Below, piece by piece: positions 44,628 to 53,969 of a DNA stretch of 64,000 nt. The position numbers were made by a program, and so were the translations under genes. Source of the DNA: Alcanivorax sp. DSM 26293 (GTDB taxonomy: Bacteria > Pseudomonadota > Gammaproteobacteria > Pseudomonadales > Alcanivoracaceae). Numbering within the stretch: position 1 is the stretch's first letter; each line of letters begins with the position of its first letter. The stretch lies in the NCBI RefSeq assembly GCF_900107995.1, contig NZ_FNUM01000006.1:62001-126000 (forward strand), read 5' to 3'. The notes beneath the pieces were generated by a model. It had not been told where the DNA came from. It saw only the letters and a program-made list of their open reading frames with translations, and ran no database searches.

Positions 44628-46135
44628 TCAGCCAGACAGGTTTCATTCAACTCGGTTCGCAAATACGGCAACAGGTCCGTAGCCAGCATCCCTCTGGGGC
44701 CTCGCCGGGCAGCGCAGGCATCGGCGGCGCGGGCGTGAATCATGGCTCCCAGCCGCGCCGCATCATAGCTTGTCAGACCCTGGCCACGTAAGGCGGCGAT
44801 CACGCCGGTGAGCACATCGCCCATGCCTCCGGAGGCCATTCCCGGATTGCCCTCACGAATCAGGGCGCGTCCCTGCTGGCCCTGGTGGTCCTCTCCCTGA
44901 ATGACAGTACCAAGGCCTTTCAGTAATACCGTGCCGCCATAGCGGGCCGCCAGACTCTCCAGGGCGGCAAAGCGATCCCGTTGAATCTCCGCTGCGGACA
45001 CCCCAAGCAGGCGACCGGCCTCTCCCGGGTGGGGCGTCAGCACCCAATCCCCCTGGCCGATACGATCATCAGCGGCCATCAGGGACAGGGCATCCGCATC
45101 CACCACCAGCGGTTTACCACTTTCCAGGGCCAGAGCGAGTAGCGCCTGCCCCCAGTCACTGCGGCCCAGGCCCGGCCCAATGGCAATCACCGTGGCCGCT
45201 TCAAGCAGGGGCTGCGCCTCGCTGGCGTTTTCTATGCCGCGAACCATGATCTCCGGTTGCCGTATCAGCGCCACTGCCACATGCTCCGGGCGGGTAATCA
45301 GGCTCACCTTGCCGGCCCCGCAGCGGGCAGCGGCCTGGGCACTCATTACCGGGGCGCCGGCAAAGCCATGGTCGCCGCCGATAACCAGCACATGGCCATA
45401 ATGACCCTTGTGGCCATCGGCCCGTCTCGGCGGCAGCAAGGCAGCCAGGTCCGCGGGCTCCGGCACCCGGCAATTCGCAGGCACCCGGGAATACACCTCC
45501 CGATCAACCTGCAGATCAAAAAAGTACAATTCGCCGCTGTACACCGGGCCCTCACCGGTGAGCAGGCCGCGCTTGAGGCCGATAAAGGTACAGGTCAGAT
45601 CCGCCGCCAGCACCGCCCCCAGCGGCACGCCGGTGTCGGCCCCCAGGCCAGAGGGAATATCCAGCGCCATTCGCGGTACCGGCAAGGCATTCAGTGCGGT
45701 CAGCAAGGCCGCCATTTCATCGCGCAGCGCACCGCTCAGCCCGGTGCCCAACAACCCGTCCACCAGTACATCCACTCCCTCCGGCAGGCTGTCCAGGGTC
45801 AGCGGGGTCATGGGAATGCCGGCATCCCGGCAACGGTCGGCCATGGTCAGGGCATCCCCCTTGAGCGTGTCCCGCGGCGTGGTGAAATGTATCTGTGGCG
45901 CCAGCCCGGCGGCATGGGCCAACCGCGCCACCACATAACCGTCACCCCCGTTATTGCCACCGCCACACAGCACCGCGATACGTCGGGCTTCCGGCCAACG
46001 CTCACACAACGTATCGAAAGCCGCCTGCCCGGCTCGGGCCATCAGTTCAGCCCCCGGGGTACCGGCAGCAATCGCCAGCCGGTCCAGTTCGCGGGTCTGG
46101 GCTGCGGTATAGAGAGCCTTCGGCAGTGTCGTCAT
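44624..46135 (-). CDS. nnrD: Bifunctional NAD(P)HX epimerase/dehydratase
   Basis: Repairs hydrated NADH and NADPH. The 503-aa product joins an N-terminal YjeF epimerase domain (CGGGNNGGDGYVVARL, DGLLGTGLSG) to a C-terminal ADP-dependent dehydratase of the carbohydrate-kinase fold (GGDHGFAGAPVMSAQAA, TPHPGEAGRLL, GNPGMASGGMGDVLTG). This is the same fusion as in E. coli Nnr/YjeF. It is the first gene of its operon and divergent from queG, with only 45 bases between the start codons. Confidence 0.95.
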   Translation of the reverse strand: MTTLPKALYTAAQTRELDRLAIAAGTPGAELMARAGQAAFDTLCERWPEARRIAVLCGGGNNGGDGYVVARLAHAAGLAPQIHFTTPRDTLKGDALTMADRCRDAGIPMTPLTLDSLPEGVDVLVDGLLGTGLSGALRDEMAALLTALNALPVPRMALDIPSGLGADTGVPLGAVLAADLTCTFIGLKRGLLTGEGPVYSGELYFFDLQVDREVYSRVPANCRVPEPADLAALLPPRRADGHKGHYGHVLVIGGDHGFAGAPVMSAQAAARCGAGKVSLITRPEHVAVALIRQPEIMVRGIENASEAQPLLEAATVIAIGPGLGRSDWGQALLALALESGKPLVVDADALSLMAADDRIGQGDWVLTPHPGEAGRLLGVSAAEIQRDRFAALESLAARYGGTVLLKGLGTVIQGEDHQGQQGRALIREGNPGMASGGMGDVLTGVIAALRGQGLTSYDAARLGAMIHARAADACAARRGPRGMLATDLLPYLRTELNETCLAE

Positions 46136-46180
46136 GTTACGCTTTGCTCCTCATTTCCCGGCATTATATCCCTTCAAACC

Positions 46181-47236
46181 ATGGACCTGCAGGCACTGAA
46201 AGAAAAGATCCAGCTCTGGGGCCGGGAGCTCGGCTTCCAGCAAATCGGCATTGCCGACACGGATCTGCATGCTGCGGAAAGCGACCTGAAAGCCTGGCTG
46301 GAAAAAGGCTACCAGGGCCAGATGAACTGGATGGCCGCCCACGGCAACAAACGTTACCGCCCGGAGGCACTGGAGCCCGGCACACTGCGGGTGATTTCCG
46401 CACGGATGGATTATCTGCCGCCGGATACCCAACCGGTAAAAATCCTGCAGCAAAAAGACAAGGCCTACGTATCCCGCTACGCCCTGGGCCGCGACTATCA
46501 CAAGCTGATTCGCAAGCGCCTGGCCACCCTGGCCGCCCGCATTCGCCAGGAGGTGGCCGACAGCCAGCTGGCCCGCGCCTTTGTGGACAGCGCTCCGGTG
46601 ATGGAGAAACCCCTGGCCGCCAAAGCGGGGCTGGGCTGGCAGGGCAAGCACACTCTGGTGCTGAATCGCGAGGCGGGAAGCTGGTTCTTTCTTGGCGAAA
46701 TCTATACGGATATTCCGCTGCCGGTGGACCTGCCCGGCGAAGACCATTGTGGCAAGTGTCGGGCCTGCATCACCGTCTGCCCCACGGACGCTATTGTCGC
46801 CCCCTATGAACTGGATGCCCGGCGCTGTATTTCCTACCTGACCATCGAGCATGAAGGCAGCATCCCTGAAGACCTGCGCGAAGGAATCGGCAACCGCATT
46901 TTCGGTTGCGACGACTGCCAGCTCATGTGCCCGTGGAACCGCTTCGCCCAGCATACCGGGGAAGGGGATTTTCATCCCCGTCACGGGCTGGACGACAGCG
47001 ATCTGGTGACCCTGTTTTCCTGGAGCGAGGAAGAATTTCTGGAGCGCACCGCCGGCAGCGCCATTCGCCGGGCCGGATACACCAAATGGCTGCGGAATAT
47101 CGCCGTGGCGCTGGGCAATGCACCGGGATCAGATCACGTCATCGACGCCCTCAAGGCACGGCAGGATTACCCGGATGAGACGGTGCAGGAGCATGTGCAG
47201 TGGGCGCTGGAACAACACATCCCACCCCAACCGTAG
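46181..47236 (+). CDS. queG: Epoxyqueuosine reductase
   Basis: Cobalamin and iron-sulfur enzyme that makes the last step of queuosine synthesis in tRNA. The 351-aa product has both ferredoxin-like clusters, CGKCRACITVCP near residue 192 and CDDCQLMCPW near residue 245, and the QueG-typical VDSAPVMEKPLAAKAGLGWQGK. The start is ATG 46181 (MDLQALKEKIQLWG); a longer open frame running back to 45257 is antisense to nnrD. The stop codon TAG is part of a REP-like sequence (47232). Confidence 0.96.
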   Translation: MDLQALKEKIQLWGRELGFQQIGIADTDLHAAESDLKAWLEKGYQGQMNWMAAHGNKRYRPEALEPGTLRVISARMDYLPPDTQPVKILQQKDKAYVSRYALGRDYHKLIRKRLATLAARIRQEVADSQLARAFVDSAPVMEKPLAAKAGLGWQGKHTLVLNREAGSWFFLGEIYTDIPLPVDLPGEDHCGKCRACITVCPTDAIVAPYELDARRCISYLTIEHEGSIPEDLREGIGNRIFGCDDCQLMCPWNRFAQHTGEGDFHPRHGLDDSDLVTLFSWSEEEFLERTAGSAIRRAGYTKWLRNIAVALGNAPGSDHVIDALKARQDYPDETVQEHVQWALEQHIPPQP

Positions 47237-47404
47237 GAGCGTCGCTCGCGGCGCGATCACCCAACCCCGGAAAAGCAGATTTACCCCAGAGGTCAAAGAC
47301 CTCACCGAGGAAAAGACAGGGTTTTCTCTGTGCCTCTGTGTGCTCTGTGGTGAAAGGACTTTTGATCCTGGTGTTTTATCGCGCCGCCAGCGATGCTCCT
47401 ACGG
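47232..47404. repeat. Inverted REP-like pair after queG
   Basis: Bases 47232-47257 (CGTAGGAGCGTCGCTCGCGG...) and 47378-47404 are imperfect inverted copies of one REP-like sequence, about 120 bases apart. The queG stop TAG lies in the first copy. The region between holds a CTCTGTG-rich stretch (47321-47350) and no gene. The second copy points towards the end of orn. Confidence 0.7.
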
Positions 47405-47446
47405 CGAAGATTTTGCATGCCCCGTGTTGCGTATCGCGTGCAAACA

Positions 47447-47992
47447 TCAGCAATCAATAAAGTGCTCACGGTAGTACTGCAGCTCGGCGATGGATTCACG
47501 GATGTCGTCCAGCGCCAGATGCTTATTTTCCTTTTTAAAGCCGTCCAGAATTTCCGGTTTCCAGCGTCGCGCCAGTTCTTTCAGGGTCGACACATCCAGA
47601 TTGCGATAGTGAAAGAAGGCTTCCAGCTCGGGCATGTAGTTGGCCAGAAAACGCCGGTCCTGGCAGATACTGTTACCGCACATGGGTGACATCCCGGCTT
47701 CCACATACTCTTTGAGGAAATCCAGGGTCTGGGCCTGTGCCTGCATCTCGCTGATGCGGCTTTCCTTTACCCGCGCCACCAGACCGGAGTTGTTGTGGTG
47801 TTCGGTATTCCACTCATCCATCCCGTCCAGCAGGTCGTCGCTCTGATGCACCGCCAGCACCGGCCCTTCCGCCAGCGGGTTCAGCTGGGCATCGGTGACA
47901 ATGGTGGCAATTTCGATGATGCGGTCTTGCTCCGGGCTCAGGCCGGTCATTTCCAGATCAATCCAGATCAGATTGTTGCGCTTGTCAGTCAT
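47447..47992 (-). CDS. orn: Oligoribonuclease
   Basis: DEDDh exonuclease that degrades very short RNAs, including pGpG from cyclic-di-GMP turnover. The 181-aa product has the four acidic residues and histidine in [33 protein letters not shown] and [11 protein letters not shown]. It is divergent from rsgA, with 67 bases between the starts, the common gammaproteobacterial arrangement. Confidence 0.97.
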   Translation of the reverse strand: MTDKRNNLIWIDLEMTGLSPEQDRIIEIATIVTDAQLNPLAEGPVLAVHQSDDLLDGMDEWNTEHHNNSGLVARVKESRISEMQAQAQTLDFLKEYVEAGMSPMCGNSICQDRRFLANYMPELEAFFHYRNLDVSTLKELARRWKPEILDGFKKENKHLALDDIRESIAELQYYREHFIDC

Positions 47993-48059
47993 GGGGATTC
48001 CGTATCATGGCTTTGTACCGGCATGGTAGCATGCAGCCACCAATCAACCGGAATACCTC

Positions 48060-49094
48060 GTGGCCAAACGCAAGCTCAACCGGCGCCAACGCTGGCGCAT
48101 TGAAAAAATCCAGGCAGAGAAACGCCAGCGGGCCCAGCGCCGTAACGCGGAGCTGGAGACCCTGGTGGCGGACGACCTGGGCGACGAGCAGATCGGCACC
48201 ATCACCGCCCATTTCGGCCAGCAGGTGGGCGTGGAAAGCGCCGACGGGGATGCCATGCGCTGCCATTTCCGCGCCACCCTGGAGCAACTGGTGGTGGGCG
48301 ACCGGGTCATCTGGCAGCCGCCGAAAAGTGAAGGCCTGGGCGTGGTGGTGGCCATCGAGCCACGGCAAACGGTACTGAAACGGCCGGACATGTACGGCAA
48401 CCTGAAACCGGTGGCCGCCAATGTGGAGCAGATGCTGGTGGTATTCGCCCCTTTGCCGACACCCTCCAGTGCCCTCCTGGACCGCTACCTGGTGGCCGCA
48501 GAACTCTCTGACATTCCTGCCACCCTGGTGCTCAACAAGGCGGATCTGATCGATGAGGAGGTGCGGCCCTTTATCGACGAATTGAAAGCCCTGTACCAGC
48601 GCCTGGGCTATCCCGTGCTGGAAGTGAGCGCCCATGACAGCCGCGGACTGGCCCCGCTACAGGACGCCCTGGTGGGCAAGACCAGTGTGTTCGTGGGGCA
48701 ATCCGGTGTCGGCAAGTCCTCCCTGGTCAATGCGGTGTTGCCGGAAGCCGACCTGCAGGTGGGCGACCTGTCCGCCAGTTCCGGCCTGGGCCAGCACACC
48801 ACGGTCACCGCCCGGCTCTTCCACCTGCCCACCGGCGGTGAGCTGATCGATTCCCCCGGCATTCGCGAATTCGGTCTCTGGCACATCAGCGAAGACGAGC
48901 TGCTGCATGGCTACCGTGAGCTGTCCGACCTGGCCGGCCACTGCAAATTCCGCAACTGCTCCCACCGCAACGAGCCCGGCTGCGCCCTGATCATGGCGGC
49001 AGAAAGCGGCGACATCAGCGAGGAACGGCTGGCCAATTTTTACCAGATCGCCGATACGCTGGATGAAGACGGGCGGGAACGCTACTCAAGTTGA
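48060..49094 (+). CDS. rsgA: Small ribosomal subunit biogenesis GTPase RsgA
   Basis: Circularly permuted GTPase that helps 30S maturation. The 344-aa product has a basic N terminus, an OB fold, then the G motifs in permuted order (NKAD, GQSGVGKSSLV, DSPGIREFG) and a C-terminal zinc site CKFRNCSHRNEPGC. The start is GTG at 48060 with CGGAA upstream. The last serine codon and the TGA stop come from the left arm of heptamer element C (49089). Confidence 0.96.
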   Translation: MAKRKLNRRQRWRIEKIQAEKRQRAQRRNAELETLVADDLGDEQIGTITAHFGQQVGVESADGDAMRCHFRATLEQLVVGDRVIWQPPKSEGLGVVVAIEPRQTVLKRPDMYGNLKPVAANVEQMLVVFAPLPTPSSALLDRYLVAAELSDIPATLVLNKADLIDEEVRPFIDELKALYQRLGYPVLEVSAHDSRGLAPLQDALVGKTSVFVGQSGVGKSSLVNAVLPEADLQVGDLSASSGLGQHTTVTARLFHLPTGGELIDSPGIREFGLWHISEDELLHGYRELSDLAGHCKFRNCSHRNEPGCALIMAAESGDISEERLANFYQIADTLDEDGRERYSS

Positions 49095-49222
49095 CAGTTG
49101 ATAGTGGACAGTTGACAGCGAAACCCGGCTACCAGAACGTGGTTATATAAGGAATAATGGGTCGCTCCAAGACGCTCTGTTTTGACTTTTAGCTGTCAAC
49201 TTCCAACTGTCCACTATCAACT
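49089..49222. repeat. Heptamer inverted-arm element C
   Basis: Arms of four 7-base units (AGTTGAC, AGTTGAT, AGTGGAC type) lie at 49089-49116 and inverted at 49195-49222. A 22-base stretch (49093-49114) is an exact reverse complement of 49204-49225. The left arm contains the rsgA stop. The right arm ends seven bases before the rhodanese start codon. There is no gene in the 79-base spacer. Confidence 0.75.
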
Positions 49223-49229
49223 GTCTTTT

Positions 49230-50045
49230 ATGCTTCCTTTGCTGCTCGAACCCGCCGACCTCGCCACACATCTGGGCGATGACAAGCTGCTCATTATTGA
49301 CCTGAGCAAGCCCACCATCTATGTCCAGGCCCATGTGCCCGGGGCCATTCACCTGGATTTCAAGCGGTTGCAGACCGGCGCCCAGCCGGCACCGGGCATG
49401 TTGCCCGATGACGACACCCTCAGTGACCTGTTTTCCCAGCTGGGGCTGACGCCGGATACCCATGTGGTCGCCTACGATGACGAGGGCGGCGGCTGGGCCG
49501 GCCGGCTGCTGTGGACACTGGATGCCATTGGCCACAAGCATTACAGCTACCTCAACGGCGGCATCCATGCCTGGCTGGCGGAGGGACACCCCACCAGCAG
49601 CGAATCCACCGAACCGACCCCCAGCGACTATGAAGTGGGTGAACATGATCCGCTGACCGAGGTGAACCTGGCGTATCTGCAGGACCATTATCAGGACCCG
49701 GCGGTGGCGATCTGGGATTCGCGCTCGGAAGAGGAGTTCTCCGGGGTACGCGCCTTTGCCCAGAAGGCCGGCCATATTCCCGGCGCGATCCACTATGAGT
49801 GGACCGATCCCATGGACAAGCAGAACAACCTGCGCCTGCGCCCGCTGGATGAGATCCGCGCCGAACTGGAAGCCCGCGGCATCACCCCCGACAAGGAAGT
49901 GATCTGCCATTGCCAGACCCACCATCGCTCCAGCTTTTCCTGGCTGGTGGGCAAGATCCTCGGCTACCCCACCCTGCGCGGCTATGCCGGGTCCTGGGCA
50001 GAATGGGGCAACCACCCCGATACCCCGGCGGAAAAATCCGAATAA
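49230..50045 (+). CDS. Two-domain rhodanese-like sulfurtransferase
   Basis: Sulfurtransferase of the thiosulfate/3-mercaptopyruvate type. The 271-aa product has an inactive first rhodanese domain and a catalytic second one, with the active-site cysteine in ICHCQTHHRSSF near residue 225. The loop CQTHHRS resembles neither the classical CRxGxR nor the CGSGVT loop exactly. I place the start at ATG 49230 (MLPLLLEPADL) because the longer frame from 49182 encodes repeat sequence. No ribosome-binding site is visible just upstream, since the repeat arm occupies that place. It is followed by psd, as in pseudomonads. Confidence 0.88.
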   Translation: MLPLLLEPADLATHLGDDKLLIIDLSKPTIYVQAHVPGAIHLDFKRLQTGAQPAPGMLPDDDTLSDLFSQLGLTPDTHVVAYDDEGGGWAGRLLWTLDAIGHKHYSYLNGGIHAWLAEGHPTSSESTEPTPSDYEVGEHDPLTEVNLAYLQDHYQDPAVAIWDSRSEEEFSGVRAFAQKAGHIPGAIHYEWTDPMDKQNNLRLRPLDEIRAELEARGITPDKEVICHCQTHHRSSFSWLVGKILGYPTLRGYAGSWAEWGNHPDTPAEKSE

Positions 50046-50064
50046 CCCACGTTAAGGACATCTC

Positions 50065-50943
50065 TTGAACAACTGGCGCGACAAGCTCTTCGTTACTCTG
50101 CAATACCTGATTCCCCAGCATGGTTTGTCCCGACTGGTGGGCATGCTGGCGCGTAGCGAAGTACCGTGGATCAAGACCACCTTCATCAGCCTCTTTATGA
50201 AACGCTTCGGCATTGACCTGTCCGAAGCCCAGATCGAGGACCCGGACCAGTTCGAGACTTTCAACGCCTTCTTTACCCGGGCGCTGAAGCCGGACGCCCG
50301 GCCGCTGGAAGCGTCTGACGCCGCCGACATCGCCTGCCCGGCGGACGGGGCGGTAAGCCAGCTTGGTGCCATTCGTGCCAATCAGGTGTTCCAGGCCAAG
50401 GGGCACGACTATTCCCTGTACGACCTGCTCGGCGGCGACAGCGCCCTGGCCAGCGAATTCACCAATGGCCAGTTCGCCACCATCTATCTGTCTCCCCGGG
50501 ACTATCACCGCGTGCACATGCCGGTGACCGGCACCCTGCGCGAAACCCGCTATGTGCCCGGCGACCTGTTTTCGGTGAACGAAGCCACCGCCAATGGCGT
50601 CCCCAATCTGTTCGCCCGCAACGAGCGACTGGTGTGCATTTTTGACACCGAGCACGGCCCGGCGGCGGTGATTCTGGTGGGAGCCATGATTGTGGCCGGC
50701 ATCGAAACCGTATTCAGCGGTCAGGTCACGCCCCTGCCCAAGCAGGTGGTGACTACTGACTACCAGCGCACCGCCCCCATTACCCTGGAAAAAGGCGACG
50801 AACTGGGCCGCTTCCTGCTCGGTTCCACCGTGGTATTGCTGTTCCCTGAAGGCAAGGCCCGCTTCGAGCCGGACCTGAAAGCCGGCAGTCTGGTCAGGGT
50901 GAAAGGCAAGCTGGGACAATACAACCAAGACAACCCGGCCTGA
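50065..50943 (+). CDS. psd: Phosphatidylserine decarboxylase proenzyme
   Basis: Membrane-associated pyruvoyl enzyme that makes phosphatidylethanolamine. The 292-aa product contains [13 protein letters not shown] with the catalytic histidine and the LGST self-cleavage site near residue 257 ([11 protein letters not shown]), where the serine becomes the pyruvoyl group. The start appears to be TTG at 50065-50067, with AAGGA six bases upstream, giving the usual [10 protein letters not shown] terminus. It lies 19 bases after the rhodanese gene. Confidence 0.95.
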   Translation: MNNWRDKLFVTLQYLIPQHGLSRLVGMLARSEVPWIKTTFISLFMKRFGIDLSEAQIEDPDQFETFNAFFTRALKPDARPLEASDAADIACPADGAVSQLGAIRANQVFQAKGHDYSLYDLLGGDSALASEFTNGQFATIYLSPRDYHRVHMPVTGTLRETRYVPGDLFSVNEATANGVPNLFARNERLVCIFDTEHGPAAVILVGAMIVAGIETVFSGQVTPLPKQVVTTDYQRTAPITLEKGDELGRFLLGSTVVLLFPEGKARFEPDLKAGSLVRVKGKLGQYNQDNPA

Positions 50944-50953
50944 TTGGGCGCGG

Positions 50954-50978
50954 CGGGCCGATACCACCGGCCCGTTTC
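50954..50978 (+). terminator. Terminator after psd
   Basis: CGGGCC and GGCCCG form a stem with a 9-base loop, followed by TTTCTG, just after the psd stop. The rest of this 209-base gap holds two further small palindromes (51041-51057 and 51063-51076) and the promoter region of the next gene. Confidence 0.55.
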
Positions 50979-51152
50979 TGCCCTCGGGCAGGAACATTTC
51001 CCTCCCTGTCGTCTACCTCATCTCGCCCGATCATTCAATGACCCGGATTGACCGGGTGTCCCGCCTGACATCAGGCCCGGTCCGCAAAGCAACTGCAGCC
51101 TGACGCATCTTCCCTACAATAGCCGCCCAATGAATTCATCGCCGGTGGAACC

Positions 51153-52298
51153 ATGATCACTGACACCCTGCAACAGGCTCTCCACAACACCACCCGCCCC
51201 TGGCGGCAACGCCTGGATAACGGCCGCGCCCGTCTGTTCCAGGCCGACGCCCTGAGCCAGGCGGAACAAACGCCCTACGAGACCCTGTTCGACGACGGTC
51301 TTGTGAAACTGCGCTACTACCCACCGCTGCAGGAAAACGCCATCCCTCTCACCGATGGCACCGTCATGTCCGTGAGCCGGGACACACCGCGGACTCCGCT
51401 GGTGCTGGTGGCACCGCTGGCGGTGAACATGCTGATCTACGATCTGTTCCCGCAACGTAGCCTGGTGCGCTACCTGCGTGCCCGCGGCTTCGAGCTCTAC
51501 ATGGTGGACTGGGGCCGGCCCGGCAAATACCACAACCACCTGAGCCTGAGCAGTTATTTTGCCGACTACCTGCCCAAACTGCTGGTGCAGGTCCGCCAGC
51601 ATAGTGGCAAGCAGCAACTCAGCCTGCATGGCTGGAGTTTCGGCGGTCTGTTCAGCCTCTGCTACACCGCGCTGGGGCGGGACCCGGATATCAAGAATCT
51701 GGTACTGGTGGGCGCGCCCACGGATTACCATCGCAACGGCGCCCTGGGTGCCCAGTACCGTCGCTTCAGTCGTCGCGCCAAATGGATTCGCCGCAGCACC
51801 GGGCTGCGCATTCATGACGTACCGGCAGGGCTGTTGCGCTCCCCTGGCTGGGTGAACAGCCTGGCCTTCAAACTGACCAATCCGGTGGGCAGCCTGCAGG
51901 GCTACTGGAATCTGGTGAAGAACCTGCACGACCGGGATTTCGTCTCCGCCCATGCCACCAACGGCGCCTTTCTGGATGACATGGTGGCCTACCCCGGCGG
52001 CGTGATTCAGGACATCATCCGTTACCTGTGGACCGATAATGTGGTGGCCCATGGCCAGCTTCCCATGGAAGGCACCGACGGCCACCTGAACCGGGTGACT
52101 GCCAACGTGCTCAACGTTACCGGCGCCAGCGATCCCATCGTCACACCGGAATGCAGCCAGGCCATGGAGCCTCTGATCCGCAGCAAGGACAAGACCTTCA
52201 TTACCATCGAAGGGGGCCACATGGGCATCCTGGGCAGCGCCGCAGCCCAGAAGCAAAGCTGGGGCCGCATTGCTGACTGGTTGATTGAGCGGGATTGA
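51153..52298 (+). CDS. PhaC-like alpha/beta hydrolase with serine nucleophile
   Basis: The 381-aa product resembles polyhydroxyalkanoate synthases: LVLVAPLAVNMLIYDLFPQRSLVRYLRARGFELYMVDWG, then a nucleophile elbow GWSFGG near residue 162, GASDPIVTP with the aspartate and GGHMGIL with the histidine. True PhaC enzymes have cysteine in the elbow; here it is serine. It therefore more likely acts as an esterase, acyltransferase or depolymerase-type enzyme than as a polymerase. No PhaC partner gene is adjacent. It ends one base before heptamer element F. Confidence 0.75.
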   Translation: MITDTLQQALHNTTRPWRQRLDNGRARLFQADALSQAEQTPYETLFDDGLVKLRYYPPLQENAIPLTDGTVMSVSRDTPRTPLVLVAPLAVNMLIYDLFPQRSLVRYLRARGFELYMVDWGRPGKYHNHLSLSSYFADYLPKLLVQVRQHSGKQQLSLHGWSFGGLFSLCYTALGRDPDIKNLVLVGAPTDYHRNGALGAQYRRFSRRAKWIRRSTGLRIHDVPAGLLRSPGWVNSLAFKLTNPVGSLQGYWNLVKNLHDRDFVSAHATNGAFLDDMVAYPGGVIQDIIRYLWTDNVVAHGQLPMEGTDGHLNRVTANVLNVTGASDPIVTPECSQAMEPLIRSKDKTFITIEGGHMGILGSAAAQKQSWGRIADWLIERD

Positions 52299-52299
52299 A

Positions 52300-52649
52300 A
52301 GCAGCGGCGAGCGGCTAGCGACTAGTCGGGCATGGCCGTGCCCATCGAATTGTGCCGTGCTGACGAACAGCCGGGATGCAAGAGCGTCGCTGGCGGCGCG
52401 ATTCGAGCCCTGGCAAGGATTTGAGGATTCAATGTAGGAGCACCGCTTGAGGTGCGAACCGAGCGTAGCGAGGGGACAGAGGCGTGGGCTGCTGCATTGT
52501 TTGAAACCTGTCGAGCCCTGATATTCCTGATCGCCCTGCGGGCGATTTCCGCGCAAGCGCGGTTCGCGGCTCAAGCGCCGCTCCTACAGCGGCTTCGTGG
52601 AAATGCCGGGGGCCGCCCCCCCTATCCAATCGAGCGTAGCTCATAGCTG
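52300..52649. repeat. Composite repeat region: heptamer element F with nested REP-like sequences
   Basis: This 400-base gene-free gap is filled with repeats. A left arm of four 7-base units (AGCAGCG, GCGAGCG, GCTAGCG type) lies at 52300-52327, and a weaker inverted arm at 52629-52649. Between them are REP-like copies: one at 52378-52405 and an inverted pair at 52433-52460 and 52561-52588 (TGTAGGAGCACCGCTTGAGG against its partner). An open frame at 52452-52646 crosses the REPs and is not credible as a gene. Confidence 0.6.
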
Positions 52650-52700
52650 CCTGTTGTCATGTAACCGACACGCAATCCCCCTAGGCTGTTATGCCATGTT

Positions 52701-53783
52701 ATGGATAACCGTCTGCCTGTCATGTCCCGCCTGTTGATTCTTTTTCCCTGCAGCCACATGGGCAATCTGCTGATAGCCCTGCCGCACCTGCGTGCCATGC
52801 TGGCGGCACATCCCGAATCACTGCTGATGGTGAATCAGCGCTATCAGACGCTGGTGGAGCAGAGCCTGCCCGGTGAGTCGCGATTGCTGTATTACCCGGA
52901 ACAGTCCCTGTCACGACAGGTGCCGTTGTTTCAGCGCGTCCACAGTTACCTGAAACTGGTCATGACCATGCGTCGCTTCCATTCCAAGGTGGTCGTGGAT
53001 ATCGAGGGGGAGCAAAAGTCTGCCACCCTGGCGCGACTCAGTGGCGCCGCAGAGCGCATCGGCCCGCATCGCCGCCATGGCCAGTGGTTCTATACACAGC
53101 AGCCACAGGTAGACTGGTCCGGCCATCGCTGGCAAGCCTACGCCAGCCTGAGCCGGCCGGCGGCACACTCACCGGCACACTATCTACCACTGAATGACAG
53201 CCCGGCGGGCCAGGCTGAACTGGACAGCATCCTCAGCGACGGACCGGCAAACGACAATCTGGTGGCCATTCATGCCGGCGCCACCAAGACCTACAAGATC
53301 TGGCATGCGGAGCAATTTGCTGCCCTGTGCCAACAGTTGCGACGAGCCGGTCTCACTCCGCTGCTGATTGGCGCTGGCCAGAAAGACCGCCAACAAATTG
53401 CCCGCATCCAGGGCTTTCTCAGTGACCCGGTGATGGATTTGTGCGACCAACTGAGTCTGGCCGGTCTGGTGGCCTTGCTGAAACGCAGCCGGGGGTTTAT
53501 CGGTAACGACAGCGGCCCCATGCATCTGGCCGCCGCCTGCGGGGTTGCCACCGTGGCCCTGTTCGGCCCCACCGATGACACCCTCTGGCACCCCCTGTCT
53601 CCCCATGCACGGGTACTGCGGTGGCAGCATTGTCTGCGCAATTGCGAACGCAGCAGCTGCGCCCTGGACAGCTACCCGTGTCTGCAACGGATCACCATAG
53701 ACCGGGTAATCCGTACCCTGGACGAACTGGGCGTGATGCCTGACGCCCACCTGGGCGCGCTGAAGACATTGCGTATTTCCTGA
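52701..53783 (+). CDS. Glycosyltransferase family 9 (heptosyltransferase-like)
   Basis: Cytoplasmic GT-B enzyme of the ADP-heptose:LPS heptosyltransferase family, likely acting on lipopolysaccharide core. The 360-aa product has the N-terminal HMGNLLIALPHLRAML and the donor-binding GNDSGPMHLAAACGVATVALFGPTD near residue 275. WaaC, WaaF and WaaQ types cannot be told apart by eye. It stands alone between repeat-filled gaps. The start is ATG 52701, with ATG 52722 (MSRLLILF) as a reasonable alternative. Confidence 0.85.
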   Translation: MDNRLPVMSRLLILFPCSHMGNLLIALPHLRAMLAAHPESLLMVNQRYQTLVEQSLPGESRLLYYPEQSLSRQVPLFQRVHSYLKLVMTMRRFHSKVVVDIEGEQKSATLARLSGAAERIGPHRRHGQWFYTQQPQVDWSGHRWQAYASLSRPAAHSPAHYLPLNDSPAGQAELDSILSDGPANDNLVAIHAGATKTYKIWHAEQFAALCQQLRRAGLTPLLIGAGQKDRQQIARIQGFLSDPVMDLCDQLSLAGLVALLKRSRGFIGNDSGPMHLAAACGVATVALFGPTDDTLWHPLSPHARVLRWQHCLRNCERSSCALDSYPCLQRITIDRVIRTLDELGVMPDAHLGALKTLRIS

Positions 53784-53800
53784 CGCGACACACCTTCCCG

Positions 53801-53883
53801 GTTGGAGCCTTGCTTGCAAGGCGAAGGGTCAAAACCACCCCGGAGCCTGCTGATACCATCGCTTTGCAAGCAAAGCGCCAACG
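53801..53883. repeat. Inverted REP-like pair
   Basis: GTTGGAGCCTTGCTTGCAAG (from 53801) and its inverted imperfect copy at 53858-53883 enclose about 30 bases, between the glycosyltransferase gene and the terminator at 53900. The motif differs from the GTAGGAGC type at 47232, so at least two REP classes exist in the window. Confidence 0.65.
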
Positions 53884-53899
53884 AGCGCTTTCCCCTGTC

Positions 53900-53934
53900 A
53901 AAAAAAACCGCGAGGCGTTTCCACCTCACGGTTT
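53900..53934 (-). terminator. Terminator of the phosphatase operon
   Basis: On the minus strand AAACCGTGAGGT pairs with GCCTCGCGGTTT around a 6-base loop and runs into eight T residues, 36 bases past the stop of the metallophosphatase gene. Confidence 0.85.
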
Positions 53935-53969
53935 ATGGACAAGGAAGACGGCTTTTTTGTTATTGGAAA

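Noticed and set aside
45257-46180. Long N-terminal extension of QueG
   Set aside because: The extension is antisense to nnrD and does not look like QueG; ATG 46181 gives the family N terminus.
49089-49222. CRISPR-like array in the heptamer repeats
   Set aside because: Units are 7 bases, directly adjacent and inverted between arms; there are no spacers and no cas genes.
52452-52646. 64-codon frame in the repeat-filled gap
   Set aside because: It runs through REP-like sequences, starts at the edge of one copy and has no ribosome-binding site.
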